Below are positions 1 to 9,682 of a DNA stretch of 64,000 bases, in pieces. Origin of the DNA: Buttiauxella brennerae ATCC 51605 (lineage in GTDB: Bacteria; Pseudomonadota; Gammaproteobacteria; Enterobacterales; Enterobacteriaceae); contig NZ_LXER01000019.1 in assembly GCF_001654925.1 (NCBI RefSeq), forward strand, positions 86,444 through 150,443, in the 5' to 3' direction. The position numbers and the translations under genes are program-made. The first letter of the stretch is position 1; each line of letters starts with the position of its first letter. The notes beneath the pieces are model-generated. The model searched no databases, was not told the origin of the DNA, and saw nothing but the letters and a program-made list of their open reading frames with translations.

Positions 1-757
1 GCTTGTTGCGGATCTGGTAGAGGGTAAACAGCTGGTATTTCTTGCTGGCCCGGTCGAATTTGTCTTTGTGCTTTTGATAGAAATGGAAGTAACCGGCAAA
101 CTTTTTCGGTGATTTGGTGATCTGCATTTCGCCATGGTTAATGTGCAGAATTTGCGTGGCCTCTTCCACTTTCCACGGCTGGCCATACTCCACCACCATG
201 CGCAGGAAAATATCGTAGTCCTGGGCCGCGGCAAGGGTTGTATCGAACAGGCAGGCCTTGAAGCGGTCGGCATAGGTAAAGACCTGGTTGCCGATAATAT
301 TGCGCTTATAAAACAGCTTTAATGAAAAAGGTGATTTCGGGTAAAGCGGCAAACTCGCGGGCTGTGAATAGACCTGGCCTTCGCAGACATAGTCATTGGC
401 GTAGAGAAATGCATGAGTCACCAGTTGATGTTTCTGCTCCAGGAATACCGACAGGCGGTTTGGCGTCCACTCATCATCGTCATCAATACCCGTAATTAAT
501 TCACCCGTGGCATTACTGATGGCCTGGTTGCGCACTGAGCAGGCACCCGAGTTGAAATCATTGCGGGTATAACGCACGCGTGGGTCACCCAGCTCATCAA
601 CAAAGTGCTGAAGCTGCTCGAAAGAGGACGAGCAGTCATCAACGATTAACATTTCCCAGTGTTCATAATCCTGGCGCAGCACTGATTTGATGGCGCGAAT
701 CGCCAGCTGCTGGCGGTTCCATGTCGGCATATAAATAGAGATAAGTGGGCGTTTCAT
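1..757 (-). CDS. wcaA: Colanic acid glycosyltransferase WcaA (5' part; 3' end outside window)
   Basis: The minus strand reads MKRPLISIYMPTWNRQQLAI from an ATG at 755-757 and stays open to the window edge, giving about 252 residues; E. coli WcaA has 279, so only the C-terminal tail is missing. This is a GT-A fold family 2 glycosyltransferase: a nucleotide-binding start, then VDDCSSS near residue 40 and the metal-binding run GIDDDDEW near residue 95. WcaA is thought to transfer a sugar during assembly of the colanic acid repeat unit on the inner face of the cytoplasmic membrane. It follows wzc, as in E. coli, and is read with the wza operon. The truncation is caused by the window, not by a mutation. 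Confidence 0.93.
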   Translation of the reverse strand, partial: MKRPLISIYMPTWNRQQLAIRAIKSVLRQDYEHWEMLIVDDCSSSFEQLQHFVDELGDPRVRYTRNDFNSGACSVRNQAISNATGELITGIDDDDEWTPNRLSVFLEQKHQLVTHAFLYANDYVCEGQVYSQPASLPLYPKSPFSLKLFYKRNIIGNQVFTYADRFKACLFDTTLAAAQDYDIFLRMVVEYGQPWKVEEATQILHINHGEMQITKSPKKFAGYFHFYQKHKDKFDRASKKYQLFTLYQIRNK

Positions 758-800
758 GGCGCTCCCCTTGAAATTGTTTTATGACAAGTCAGCATGCAAC

Positions 801-876
801 CACCCTCATCCCGGCCTTCTCCCTTAGGGAGAAGGGGCAATAGATTCCCTCTCCTGGGGAGAGGGTTAGGTGAGGG
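801..876. repeat. Intergenic two-hairpin repeat between wzc and wcaA
   Basis: The 130-bp wzc-wcaA gap holds two adjacent hairpins (CCTTCTCCC/GGGAGAAGG and CCCTCTCC/GGAGAGGG) enclosed by CCCTCA and TGAGGG. The CCCTCTCC...GGAGAGGG...GTGAGGG type of sequence recurs between genes in many enterobacteria. In a polycistronic mRNA it would form stable stem-loops between the two cistrons. It has no T-run, so I do not call it a terminator. Confidence 0.6.
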
Positions 877-888
877 CGAACAACTCAA

Positions 889-3057
889 TTATTTCGCATC
901 GGATTTATATTCGTACTCGTAATAACCGTAATCCTCGTACCCTGCCGCACGGCGGAAGATGGAGTTGAGAATTACGCCGCGTACGGTGACGCCATTTTGT
1001 TCAAAGCGGCTGAGACTGGTTTCGACTTCTTTCAGCGTGTTGACTGCATAACGCGCCACCATCAGCGTGGTGCCCGCATGGCGGCCCACAACCGCGGCGT
1101 CGGTAACCGCGAGAATCGGCGGGGTATCAATCAACACCAGGTCATAACTTTTGCTTGCCCATGCGATTAACTCCGCAAAGCGCTCGCTCATCAGCAATTC
1201 GGAAGGGTTCGACGGCACGACACCGCGCGGCACAAGGTCAAAATTGGGTACTGAGGTTTTTTGCGCACAACGGGTAATTTCCGCCTGGCCTGAGAGCACT
1301 TCTGCCAGACCGTTGGTGTTGGTGGTGCCTAGCAGTTCGTGGGTATAGCCTTTGCGCATATCGCAGTCGATAAGCAACACGCGCTTATTGGTCTGGCTGA
1401 TGACTGCAGCAAGGTTGGCGCAGACAAACGTTTTACCAATCGACGGGCTAACACCTGTCAGCATCAGAACGTTATTCGATGCCTGCATCATGGCGAAATG
1501 AAGGCTGGTACGCAGGCTGCGAATCGCTTCAATGGCCAGATCCGTCGGGTTACCCACCGCCAGCAGTTGGCTTTGCTTATTACGCTTCGCCGCTTTGACG
1601 CTACGCACGGTGGCGTTATCGCGGGATTTCTGCCATTCAGAAAGTGGGATGCTGGCGTAAACACCAATCCCGGCTTCTTCGAGTACCGCCGGGCTTTCAA
1701 TACCACGGTTGAACAAGGAGCGTAACAGCACGCCCATGATGGACAACATCAGGCCAAGAATAATGCTGCCGAGAATAATCAGGGCACGCTGCGGTTTCAC
1801 CATGCCCGGTTGCGCAATGGCCGCATCGACGATACGCACATCACCCACGGTACTGGCTTCGGTGATTTTCAACTCTTGCTGTTTGTTCAACAGCTGCATG
1901 TAAACCTGTTGGCCGGACTCCACATCACGCGTTAAACGCACGATCTCTTGCTGTGTTTTCGGCATCGCGGTGACACGCCCATTCAGACGCTTTTTCTCGT
2001 CTTCGAGAGTCTGGCGTTTTTCCAGCAGCGTGCGGTAAGCCGGGTGAACCTTGGTATAAAGCTTGGAAATCTCCGCCTCTTTGAAGGTCAATTCATTGAG
2101 CTGCGCATCGATGTTAACCATGGTGTCGAGGACGGATTTAGCTTCCAGCGACAAATCAACCGAGTCCTGTTGTTGGCGATAAGCGTTCAATTTATTTTCG
2201 GCAGCATCGAGACGGCTGCGGACTTCCGGAAGCTGTTGCGCTAAGAATTGCAGGCTTTTGGCCGCTTCTTCCGATTTACGCTGCACGTTCTGCGCAAGAT
2301 AGTTACGCGTGATGCTGTCGAGAATGGCGCGGATTTGGTCTTTGTCTTCGCCAGTATAAGAAAGGCTTAACACGCCGGTATCTTTGCCGTTTTCAGCCAC
2401 CGTCAGGTTGCCCTGAAGCTGATTTATCATGCCAAGCGTTGAGTATTTGTTGACGGTAAACGTGTCGCCCACTTGCGCTTTAATGGCGCTCACTAACAGG
2501 GTGATGCCGCCCTGACTCAGTGGCTGACCCACCTGCCCTTTGGCGCTAAATCCATTATCGCTGGTCAGTAGATACTGCTGCGGGCTTAGCACTTCAATGG
2601 TAAACACATTTTTGGCCTGCCCTGCCGGGAGGTTAAAAGTATCGACAATGACAGTGTCGTTCTGGCGGCCCTGAAGCCTGTCCCAGCCCGCGCCTAACAG
2701 CCAGAAGCTGTTCTTTTCGACGGCGATATCCAGGTTAAGATCGTCAACTGTTTTGCCCAATACCAGGCGCGACTGAATCAACTGCATTTCAGCGGCAGAA
2801 GCAGGCGGCTTATTAGATAGCGCGGAGCTGATGTCGTTGACTAACGAATTACCGGCGTTTTGTTCGATTTGCACCAGTGCATCGGCTTTATAAATTGGCG
2901 TGGCGAACATGGCATAAATAGTGGCAAGTATCGCGAAGATGGCGGTGATCCCCAGAACCCACCAACGGGCTTCAAGGACCGTACCGAACAATCGGCCAAT
3001 ATCAATTTCGTCATTGCCCTCAGCCGGGGCGCTCGAACGGCGTGCTTTGTCTGTCAT
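889..3057 (-). CDS. wzc: Colanic acid tyrosine autokinase / polysaccharide co-polymerase Wzc
   Basis: 722 residues (E. coli Wzc 720). An N-terminal Wzz-type chain-length domain is flanked by two membrane helices (about 33-53 and 425-447) with a periplasmic coiled-coil region between them. A cytoplasmic BY-kinase domain follows, with Walker A GVSPSIGKT near residue 535, Walker A' LLIDCDMRKG and Walker B LVLIDTPP. The C-terminus YEDYGYYEYEYKSDAK is the tyrosine cluster that is autophosphorylated in trans. Wzc controls colanic acid polymerisation and export with Wza, and Wzb dephosphorylates it. Its start lies 2 bp after the wzb stop, so the two are transcribed together. Confidence 0.97.
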   Translation of the reverse strand: MTDKARRSSAPAEGNDEIDIGRLFGTVLEARWWVLGITAIFAILATIYAMFATPIYKADALVQIEQNAGNSLVNDISSALSNKPPASAAEMQLIQSRLVLGKTVDDLNLDIAVEKNSFWLLGAGWDRLQGRQNDTVIVDTFNLPAGQAKNVFTIEVLSPQQYLLTSDNGFSAKGQVGQPLSQGGITLLVSAIKAQVGDTFTVNKYSTLGMINQLQGNLTVAENGKDTGVLSLSYTGEDKDQIRAILDSITRNYLAQNVQRKSEEAAKSLQFLAQQLPEVRSRLDAAENKLNAYRQQQDSVDLSLEAKSVLDTMVNIDAQLNELTFKEAEISKLYTKVHPAYRTLLEKRQTLEDEKKRLNGRVTAMPKTQQEIVRLTRDVESGQQVYMQLLNKQQELKITEASTVGDVRIVDAAIAQPGMVKPQRALIILGSIILGLMLSIMGVLLRSLFNRGIESPAVLEEAGIGVYASIPLSEWQKSRDNATVRSVKAAKRNKQSQLLAVGNPTDLAIEAIRSLRTSLHFAMMQASNNVLMLTGVSPSIGKTFVCANLAAVISQTNKRVLLIDCDMRKGYTHELLGTTNTNGLAEVLSGQAEITRCAQKTSVPNFDLVPRGVVPSNPSELLMSERFAELIAWASKSYDLVLIDTPPILAVTDAAVVGRHAGTTLMVARYAVNTLKEVETSLSRFEQNGVTVRGVILNSIFRRAAGYEDYGYYEYEYKSDAK

Positions 3058-3059
3058 TG

Positions 3060-3503
3060 TTATCCCTGATGAGCGTTGAGTGCGTTAGCCCATTTTTGGG
3101 CGTTCTGGTCCAGAAGACCGTAAACCGCTTCAAAAGCGTCGTGGCTTTTGCGATACGGATCGGGAATTTCCCGTTCCGCATCCCAGTGACCAAACAGCAT
3201 CACTTTGCCGCGCATCTCTGGAGCCATTTCGCAAAGTGCGGAGATATGGCGTTTTTCCATGGCGAGGATCAGGTCGTATTCGCGGCACATTTTGCCGGAA
3301 ACTTGTTTTGCGCAGTGCCCCTCAAGGGAGAGGTTATGCTGTTCGGCGACACGAATGGCGCCAGCGTCAGCCCCCTTCCCCACCAAAGCCCCCAGCCCCG
3401 CCGAGGTCACGGTCAGCTCCGGGTGATAGCTTTTGAGTAACCGCTCAGCGGTTGGGGAACGGCAAATATTCCCCACACAGACAACCAAAATTTTGTTGAA
3501 CAT
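3060..3503 (-). CDS. wzb: Low-molecular-weight protein-tyrosine phosphatase Wzb
   Basis: 147 residues, the normal length for Wzb. The P-loop CVGNICRS near residues 9-16 gives the catalytic cysteine and arginine of the CX5R(S/T) signature. DPY near residue 115 supplies the general acid. Wzb removes phosphate from the C-terminal tyrosines of Wzc, and cycling of that phosphorylation is needed for colanic acid production. It lies 6 bp after wza and 2 bp before wzc in a tight operon. Confidence 0.97.
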   Translation of the reverse strand: MFNKILVVCVGNICRSPTAERLLKSYHPELTVTSAGLGALVGKGADAGAIRVAEQHNLSLEGHCAKQVSGKMCREYDLILAMEKRHISALCEMAPEMRGKVMLFGHWDAEREIPDPYRKSHDAFEAVYGLLDQNAQKWANALNAHQG

Positions 3504-3509
3504 AGCGCG

Positions 3510-4643
3510 TTACCAGGTATGGATATCTTTGGCGGTATCCGTCATATAACGAACGCCACTGATCGTCGGCAGCAGTTGGTTGATCAGACGATTCCAACGC
3601 GTGACAGGTGCTGTGGTCACATACACCACATCGTAAGGTTGCAACTGGAATTCAGTGCCCATAACCAGCGACGTCGCATCCGACATATCAAGCTGATAAA
3701 TGTTGGCGATTTTGCCGCCCTGTTTCTCTTTGATTGGGCGAATCACGAAGATCCCGCTGGCATTTGAAGCCGTCATATCCAGACCTTCGGCCTGGCCGAG
3801 CGCTTCGGTCAGCGTCATGCCGCTAAAGTCCATTTTCAGGGTGGTTTGTTTCTTCACTTCGCCCATCACGAACACTTTCAGATCGTCATTGCGCGGCACG
3901 AATAAGATGTCACCGGGATAAAGCAGGTGGTTCTGGCTCAGGTCGCCGTTTTGCATCAGCGCCTGTAGGGAAATGCGTTGTTCCTTACCGTTGTGCGTCA
4001 GCACCACGTTGCGCCAGTCGGCAGCATCAGTCAGGCCGCCTGCGGCGTTGATGGCATCCAGAACGGTGAGCGGGACGTTGGTAATCGCCTGCTGCCCTGA
4101 TTTATTCACCTGGCCTGAGACATAGGCTTTTTGGGAGCGGAAGCCAGCGATATTAACGTCCACCTGCGGGTCAGCGATGTACGTCGCAAGGCGGCTGGTA
4201 ATATCACTGCGAATTTCAGAAAGGGTTTTACCGGTGACTTTTACTTTGCCGACATACGGATAGAACATGGTGCCGTCTGACTGTACCCAGTTACCCGCAT
4301 CGCTTGAGCTACGGTATTGGCCCGCTGGGGTGGTGAGTTCAGGGTGGTCCCAAACCGTGACATTCAGAACATCGCCTGGCCCCACACGGTATTGGTAAGC
4401 AGAGATCTCCTGGTCGAGAGACATATTTGGCTGTGCGACCGCTGGGCGGACACGTAATTGCTCAACCAGGCGCGGTGTTAACGGATACACATTGACCATG
4501 CGGTCCAGATCAAAATCTGAATCCTGTTGCTTGATAACGTCTTTCCCCATCGTAGACATATTGCTACCGGGGAGTACTGTGCAACCACTCATAAGGGCTA
4601 CCGACACCAATAAAGGCATCAATTTAAGTTTGTATTTAATCAT
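3510..4643 (-). CDS. wza: Outer-membrane polysaccharide export lipoprotein Wza
   Basis: 377 residues (E. coli 379). A lipoprotein signal ends in the lipobox LMSGC, with the lipidated cysteine at residue 21. The polysaccharide export domain follows near residues 85-180 ([19 protein letters not shown]), then SLBB-type repeats ([21 protein letters not shown]). The C-terminal part forms the amphipathic helix that lines the octameric outer-membrane pore in the E. coli protein. Wza is first in the operon, behind a leader of about 500 nt with JUMPstart/ops and RcsAB-like sites. Confidence 0.97.
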   Translation of the reverse strand: MIKYKLKLMPLLVSVALMSGCTVLPGSNMSTMGKDVIKQQDSDFDLDRMVNVYPLTPRLVEQLRVRPAVAQPNMSLDQEISAYQYRVGPGDVLNVTVWDHPELTTPAGQYRSSSDAGNWVQSDGTMFYPYVGKVKVTGKTLSEIRSDITSRLATYIADPQVDVNIAGFRSQKAYVSGQVNKSGQQAITNVPLTVLDAINAAGGLTDAADWRNVVLTHNGKEQRISLQALMQNGDLSQNHLLYPGDILFVPRNDDLKVFVMGEVKKQTTLKMDFSGMTLTEALGQAEGLDMTASNASGIFVIRPIKEKQGGKIANIYQLDMSDATSLVMGTEFQLQPYDVVYVTTAPVTRWNRLINQLLPTISGVRYMTDTAKDIHTW

Positions 4644-4889
4644 TGAGTATTTATCACTATGGCAGAGTAATTATCCTGAGCGAACATACCCTTCAGAATT
4701 CAAGTTACAGGGGTGTTGGCTGCACTAGAATTATTTTGGGTATAAAATAAGTGACTCGTTAGGGTTTTGAATAAGGCCTAAATTGAAACCTGGTTGATGC
4801 AGAAAATAACTGGCATCAATCCTAAAAAATCGCTTATTTCCCGACATCCTATTGACAGAATAATTGAGGCTTATTCTCTGGCCTTCGGG

Positions 4890-4928
4890 CATGCTACCGC
4901 CCCTGGCTTACAGTCACCAACCTACTGA
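4890..4928 (-). promoter_or_regulatory. JUMPstart element with ops site (RfaH recruitment)
   Basis: On the minus strand the wza leader contains TAAGCCAGGGGCGGTAGCAT, a near-exact match to the conserved half of the 39-bp JUMPstart sequence, and the upstream half also aligns (CAGTAGGTTGG...). The ops core GGCGGTAGCATG at 4890-4901 differs from the usual GGCGGTAGCGTG at one base. In enterobacteria ops pauses RNA polymerase and recruits RfaH, which allows transcription through long surface-polysaccharide operons. It lies about 250 bp upstream of the wza start. Confidence 0.92.
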
Positions 4929-5160
4929 AAAAAGACAATTTATAAGAAGTAACGAGTATAATAATTAACACCAAAGAACACGTCTTTGGAGATAAACCTT
5001 TGGGTGCCCGGTTAAATATCACGGATTCAGTGAATATAAAAAATACAACCGATATCAGTCACCGATATCGATTGTTGCAGCTAACCCTATTTCAGGCAAG
5101 GCACCGCCAGACAATAGCGCGGCTTTTAAGAATAGTATTAACAACACAATTACATGCCTT

Positions 5161-5174
5161 TAGGATTTTCTTTA
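5161..5174 (-). promoter_or_regulatory. Candidate RcsAB box of the wza promoter
   Basis: The minus strand reads TAAAGAAAATCCTA. It fits the RcsAB consensus TAAGAATATTCCTA at most positions and, as I remember it, differs by one base from the E. coli wza box (TAAAGAAACTCCTA). It lies about 520 bp upstream of wza, a distance similar to E. coli. A possible -10 (TACTAT) follows about 30 bp downstream. RcsB with RcsA would activate capsule expression here under envelope stress. Confidence 0.7.
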
Positions 5175-5438
5175 TATTGACAGAAAATTAATAAATGATA
5201 AGGCGTAACTTAATATACAGATATATCTCATGTGAATTTTACAATAAGAAAAAACAATACATCACTATTTGGCGAATAATTAATTATTTACCTTAGTGAC
5301 TAAGTGGAATTAACCGGGAGATATTTAACATTTAAACCCTGCAAGATTTATCCCGACCAGCAACATTGCAATTTTTCGCGCGGTTAACCATCATTTGATA
5401 GTGGCGTTTGCCATCTAACAAAAGGTTTACTACGGGAT

Positions 5439-7019
5439 ATGGAATGGATTGCCGACCCCTCAATCTGGGCTGGTCTCATTACACTGGTCGTTATTGAACT
5501 GGTCCTGGGTATCGATAACCTGGTGTTTATCGCTATCCTTGCCGAAAAACTTCCCCCTGCCCAACGCGACAAAGCACGCGTCACCGGGCTCGTTCTTGCG
5601 ATGCTAATGCGCTTGTTGCTGCTGGCCTCCATTTCCTGGCTGGTCACGTTAACCCGCCCGCTGTTCAGGTTCGGTGAACTTGGTTTTAGCGCCCGGGATC
5701 TGATCATGCTCTTTGGTGGGTTATTCCTTTTATTTAAGGCGACCGTTGAGCTCAACGAACGGCTTGAGGGCAAAGATAGCGAAAACCACACTCAGCGGCG
5801 CGGTGCACGGTTCTGGCCCGTGGTCGCACAAATCGTCATTCTGGATGCAGTTTTTTCCCTCGATTCGGTGATAACCGCCGTGGGCATGGTCGACCATCTG
5901 CCCGTGATGATGGCCGCAGTGATAATCGCAATTTGCCTGATGCTGCTTGCCAGCAAAGCCTTAACCCGCTTTGTGAATAACCACCCAACTATTGTGATTC
6001 TCTGCCTGAGCTTCCTGCTGATGATAGGCTTTAGCCTGGTCGCAGACGGTTTTGGTTACCATATCCCGAAAGGCTATTTATATGCCGCTATCGGCTTCTC
6101 GGTGATGATTGAAAGTTTAAACCAGCTGGCGATATTCAACCGCCGCCGTTTCCTTTCTGCTGATCAATCGTTGCGCCAGCGCACCGCTGAAGCCGTGCTG
6201 CGCTTATTGAATGGTAAGAAGGAAGAGGCTGAACTGGATGCACAAACCGCTTCGCTGATTGCCGACCACGCCCGGCAAGATGAGATATTTGAGCCACAGG
6301 AACGCCTGATGATTGAACGCGTACTCAATCTTAACCAGCGTACCGTGAGCAGTATCATGACTTCACGCCATGATGTTGAACACATCAAACTCACCGACCC
6401 CGAGCCACAAATCCGCACATTGCTGGATAAAAACCAGCATACACGCGTGGTAATAACCGGTGATGGCGATGAAATTTTAGGTGTGGTTCACGTTATTGAT
6501 TTGCTACAGCAATCGCTGAAGGGCGAACCGCTCAACCTTGAAGTATTAATTCGCCAGCCGCTTATCTTCCCGGAAACGCTGCCACTGCTGGCTGCACTCG
6601 AGCAGTTCCGCAATGCCAGAACGCACTTTGCCTTTGTGGTGGATGAGTTTGGTTCAGTTGAGGGCGTTGTGACGTTAAGTGACGTGATGGAAACCATCGC
6701 CGGTAATTTGCCCAATGAAGTCGAAGAAATAGATGCGCGCCATGATATCCAGAAAAACCCGGACGGCACATGGACGGCGAACGGGCATATGCCGCTTGAG
6801 GATTTGGTCCAGTACGTGCAATTACCACTTGATGACAAACGCAACTATCACACCATCGCCGGGTTATTGATGGAGGCGTTGCAGCATATTCCGGTGAGGG
6901 GAGAAACGGTTGAAGTGGGGGATTTTCTGTTGCGAACTTTACAGGTGGAAAGCCATCGCGTTCAGAAGGTGCAAATTGTACCGAAGACCCGCGATGAGGA
7001 TGCAGATTACGAGGTGTGA
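5439..7019 (+). CDS. yegH: TerC-family membrane protein with CBS pair and CorC domain, YegH
   Basis: 526 residues (E. coli YegH 527). Residues 1-230 form a TerC-type membrane domain with about seven helices and the acidic intramembrane motifs [13 protein letters not shown] and [11 protein letters not shown]. Two CBS repeats follow at roughly 300-425, then a CorC/HlyC C-terminal domain at about 435-515. Family members are linked to metal-ion export, but the substrate of YegH is not established. It is divergent from wza and convergent with asmA, and looks monocistronic. Confidence 0.93.
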   Translation: MEWIADPSIWAGLITLVVIELVLGIDNLVFIAILAEKLPPAQRDKARVTGLVLAMLMRLLLLASISWLVTLTRPLFRFGELGFSARDLIMLFGGLFLLFKATVELNERLEGKDSENHTQRRGARFWPVVAQIVILDAVFSLDSVITAVGMVDHLPVMMAAVIIAICLMLLASKALTRFVNNHPTIVILCLSFLLMIGFSLVADGFGYHIPKGYLYAAIGFSVMIESLNQLAIFNRRRFLSADQSLRQRTAEAVLRLLNGKKEEAELDAQTASLIADHARQDEIFEPQERLMIERVLNLNQRTVSSIMTSRHDVEHIKLTDPEPQIRTLLDKNQHTRVVITGDGDEILGVVHVIDLLQQSLKGEPLNLEVLIRQPLIFPETLPLLAALEQFRNARTHFAFVVDEFGSVEGVVTLSDVMETIAGNLPNEVEEIDARHDIQKNPDGTWTANGHMPLEDLVQYVQLPLDDKRNYHTIAGLLMEALQHIPVRGETVEVGDFLLRTLQVESHRVQKVQIVPKTRDEDADYEV

Positions 7020-7026
7020 ATTGTCC

Positions 7027-7062
7027 CGGGGGATTAGCGCTGCGACATCCACTATTCCCCCG
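7027..7062. terminator. Hairpin between convergent yegH and asmA
   Basis: CGGGGGATTAG and CTATTCCCCCG form an 11-bp stem with one mismatch and a 14-nt loop, in the 54-bp gap between the two convergent stop codons. The position suits a shared bidirectional terminator. Neither strand has a proper U-tract, so this is tentative. Confidence 0.5.
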
Positions 7063-7073
7063 ATTTGAGATGA

Positions 7074-8924
7074 TTACATCTTATCCAGCAACTCTTTAAC
7101 GTCTTTCGATTTACTGCTGTCTTTATGGCGCTCGAGCCAATCGTTAAGGCGGCGCTTCGCCTCGCCTTGCAACTGTTTACGCAGCACCTGGTCAACTTGC
7201 AATGAGTAATTCAGCTTCTGCCATGGTCCATAAACGCGCAGTGGGATTGGCGTGGTTTTCAGCATTTCAACGAGTTGAGTATTCCCTTTCCAGCCGCCCA
7301 GTACGGTGACGTTAAATCGGGTATCACATTGTTGCTTAACCAAATCAAGCGTCCCCTGCCCGGTGAGTTCAAGCACGGAAGATTTACCCGCCATTTGCTT
7401 GAGCGTCAGCTCGCCGGTATCGAGGCTAGCCTGAGCGGAGAAACTATCGAGTGTGGTAACGTTATCGTAGTTATCCTGAGCCTCGACATCACCATTACTA
7501 CGGGTGACGGCTTGCTGAATCAACTGCTGGAAGTTCATGCCCTGCATTGAGGTGTGCGACATTGTTACGCTCGCATCCCCTTCCCAGCTGCGGCGGAACG
7601 CTTCGGCATTGAGCCTGTCGCCACTAAACTCCCCTTCCATCGACAACAATCCAGTCAGTGCAATGGGGTAGTCGAATGCGGTAAGAATCGGGCCAATTTC
7701 AATATCATCGATTTTTGGGTTGAAGGTTAACTGCGGCTCATTCTTGCGTGCATCAAGAACGCCAGGGAATGACATGCTGCCCTTGCCGAATTTCCCCATC
7801 AGTTCAGAGACCGTCAACAGACCATACTGGTTCGTCATTGCCGTCTGGACATCGGTAAATTCCAGACCGCGCCAGTGCACACTTGAAGCGGCAATTTTGA
7901 CTTGAGCGCTATAACTACGCAGGTTCTGATAGTTGGTGTCTTCAATACCCGAAGCAATGATTGGGCGCGGTAAAGTACTTTGCAACTGGGCTTGCTGAGC
8001 CGGTTTAGTCGCCGTCACAGCGTTGATATTACCCGCAACCAGACCGTCGAGGTTTAACTTACTGGAATGGAGGTCGAACACCCACTGAGGTTTTTCTTCC
8101 AGCACGACATTCGCATTGCCTTGCAGGTCGCTGTCGTTAGCGGTGAATTGCAACTGATTAAGCTCAAGGCGGCGCTGTGGTTCAAGCCAGTTGGCCACAA
8201 AAGTGCTGTTGCCTGAAATCCCTTTCGACGGGAGGTCTGCACCCTGAAGCTGGTAATCAAGTTTGGAAATATTGGCACTGAGTTGCTGCGGATAATTACT
8301 GGCATCAAGATCGGCCACCAGCGATAAACTCAGGTCTCGCTGGTCGCGATTAATGCGGCTGCTCAGTTCGATATGCGCTTGTTTTTTATCATTCTGTTCC
8401 ATGTGCAGATTGATATTACGCACCGTAATTTGTTCGTTACCGTCATGCTGGAAGACCAGCACGCTGTCAGCAACTTTTAATTTGCCGATATCGAACGTCC
8501 AGCCACGCTCTTCTTCAGGTGGGGAAATGCGGCTTGATGGACCCACCGGCGCGTCTTTTGGACGGCGCTCTTCAGACTGCGGAGTGAGTTGAATCACAGC
8601 ACCCTTGAGCATCACCTGCTGAACCTGGAGTTGGTGTGACAATAGCGGTATAAGCGCAACATCAAGGCGCATATTGTCCGCGCTCACCAGCGGTTGAGAA
8701 GCGCCGGGTGCGGTCAGCGACATACGCCCTGATAAAATACTGAGCTGGGGCCAGACGTGCCAACGCAATGGTCCACTTAAATCCAGCTGGTAACCACTGC
8801 GAGCTTCAACCTGGCGCACCATATATGCACGAAAATCATTGGGATTAACCAATAACACCAACGCAGAAAGGCCGGCAACCAGGACAACCAGCAAGATCAT
8901 CAGCGTGGTTAATAATCGTCTCAT
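7074..8924 (-). CDS. asmA: AsmA, inner-membrane-anchored periplasmic protein
   Basis: 616 residues (E. coli 617). A single N-terminal membrane helix (about 5-27) is followed by a long periplasmic region rich in beta strands, with the family's N-terminal AsmA domain and C-terminal AsmA-like repeats. The AsmA family includes TamB, YhdP and YdbH and is linked to lipid transport between the membranes; asmA was first found as a suppressor of outer-membrane protein assembly defects. It lies 23 bp downstream of dcd on the same strand, as in E. coli. Confidence 0.95.
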   Translation of the reverse strand: MRRLLTTLMILLVVLVAGLSALVLLVNPNDFRAYMVRQVEARSGYQLDLSGPLRWHVWPQLSILSGRMSLTAPGASQPLVSADNMRLDVALIPLLSHQLQVQQVMLKGAVIQLTPQSEERRPKDAPVGPSSRISPPEEERGWTFDIGKLKVADSVLVFQHDGNEQITVRNINLHMEQNDKKQAHIELSSRINRDQRDLSLSLVADLDASNYPQQLSANISKLDYQLQGADLPSKGISGNSTFVANWLEPQRRLELNQLQFTANDSDLQGNANVVLEEKPQWVFDLHSSKLNLDGLVAGNINAVTATKPAQQAQLQSTLPRPIIASGIEDTNYQNLRSYSAQVKIAASSVHWRGLEFTDVQTAMTNQYGLLTVSELMGKFGKGSMSFPGVLDARKNEPQLTFNPKIDDIEIGPILTAFDYPIALTGLLSMEGEFSGDRLNAEAFRRSWEGDASVTMSHTSMQGMNFQQLIQQAVTRSNGDVEAQDNYDNVTTLDSFSAQASLDTGELTLKQMAGKSSVLELTGQGTLDLVKQQCDTRFNVTVLGGWKGNTQLVEMLKTTPIPLRVYGPWQKLNYSLQVDQVLRKQLQGEAKRRLNDWLERHKDSSKSKDVKELLDKM

Positions 8925-8947
8925 ACAATCCCCATACAGATGGAATC

Positions 8948-9529
8948 TCAGTCCTTATCAATACGGCTCGCAACAGCCCCTTGCTGATCGCGATATTTCG
9001 CGTCCTGGCGGCTGTTATACGGACGAGCAGCGGGACCTGAAAGCGGCTCGAAACTCAACGCACCAATCATCATGCCTGGGCGTAATGCTAATGGCAACTT
9101 ACCGGAATTATAGAACTCAAGCACGATACAACCATGCCAGCCCGGATCGATACGGTGTGCGGTAACGTGAACCATCAGACCCAAACGTGCTAAAGATGAA
9201 CGCCCATCTAACCAGCCGACTAAATTATCAGGCAGCGTGACGGACTCCAGCGTGACAGCCAGCGCCAGTTCACCAGGGTGCAGGTAGAATGCGTCGCCCT
9301 CCTTGAGGACAATTTCGTCACTCATCACTCTTTCCAGCGCTTCACTTACTTCATCTTTAGGGCCGCTCAAATCAATAAACGGTGCGGTATGGCCGCTGAA
9401 GGTACGGAATTTGTTCCCCAAACGAACATCAACGGTTGCTCCGCTAATGCGTTCAACTGGCGGACGAGGGGTAATCGTTAAGCGCCCGTCATCAAGCCAG
9501 GCTTCTATATCGCGGTCACACAAACGCAT
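8948..9529 (-). CDS. dcd: dCTP deaminase
   Basis: 193 residues, the exact E. coli length. Dcd deaminates dCTP to dUTP, feeding dUMP and then dTMP synthesis in the cytoplasm as a homotrimer. Visible family motifs are [17 protein letters not shown] (residues about 109-125), the downstream WHGCIVLEF, and the C-terminal [11 protein letters not shown] that closes over the nucleotide. It is followed by asmA and preceded by udk, with a strong inverted repeat in the udk-dcd gap. Confidence 0.97.
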   Translation of the reverse strand: MRLCDRDIEAWLDDGRLTITPRPPVERISGATVDVRLGNKFRTFSGHTAPFIDLSGPKDEVSEALERVMSDEIVLKEGDAFYLHPGELALAVTLESVTLPDNLVGWLDGRSSLARLGLMVHVTAHRIDPGWHGCIVLEFYNSGKLPLALRPGMMIGALSFEPLSGPAARPYNSRQDAKYRDQQGAVASRIDKD

Positions 9530-9559
9530 CAGTGATGCTCCTTATCTCATGCTCAGTTT

Positions 9560-9612
9560 TGTTTACCCTGCCACAGCGGGGCTGAGATAGCCATGCTGTG
9601 GCAGGGTAAACA
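9560..9612. repeat. Perfect 17-bp inverted repeat between udk and dcd
   Basis: TGTTTACCCTGCCACAG (9560-9576) and CTGTGGCAGGGTAAACA (9596-9612) are exact inverse complements separated by 19 bp. They lie in the 153-bp gap after udk and before dcd on the minus strand. There is no U-tract. The element could process or stabilise the udk-dcd transcript or partly terminate it. I do not recognise the sequence as a named repeat. Confidence 0.8.
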
Positions 9613-9682
9613 CCGGGATTTCATTATTTTTTGCGAGCAAGCTGCAAGAACAGACTTGCTACAGGCGCGTTAACCGGAGTGG

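Larger units (their letters stand above)
4644..5438. other. Intergenic region between divergent wza and yegH
   Basis: About 795 bp without a convincing gene. The wza side holds the JUMPstart/ops element and the candidate RcsAB box and is otherwise AT-rich untranslated leader. The yegH side (about 5200-5438) is AT-rich and presumably carries the yegH promoter; I could not assign its elements. Short reading frames here have no ribosome site or recognisable product. Confidence 0.7.

Noticed and set aside
1..757. Truncated or pseudogene wcaA
   Set aside because: The reading frame is intact up to the window edge; the missing end is outside the window.
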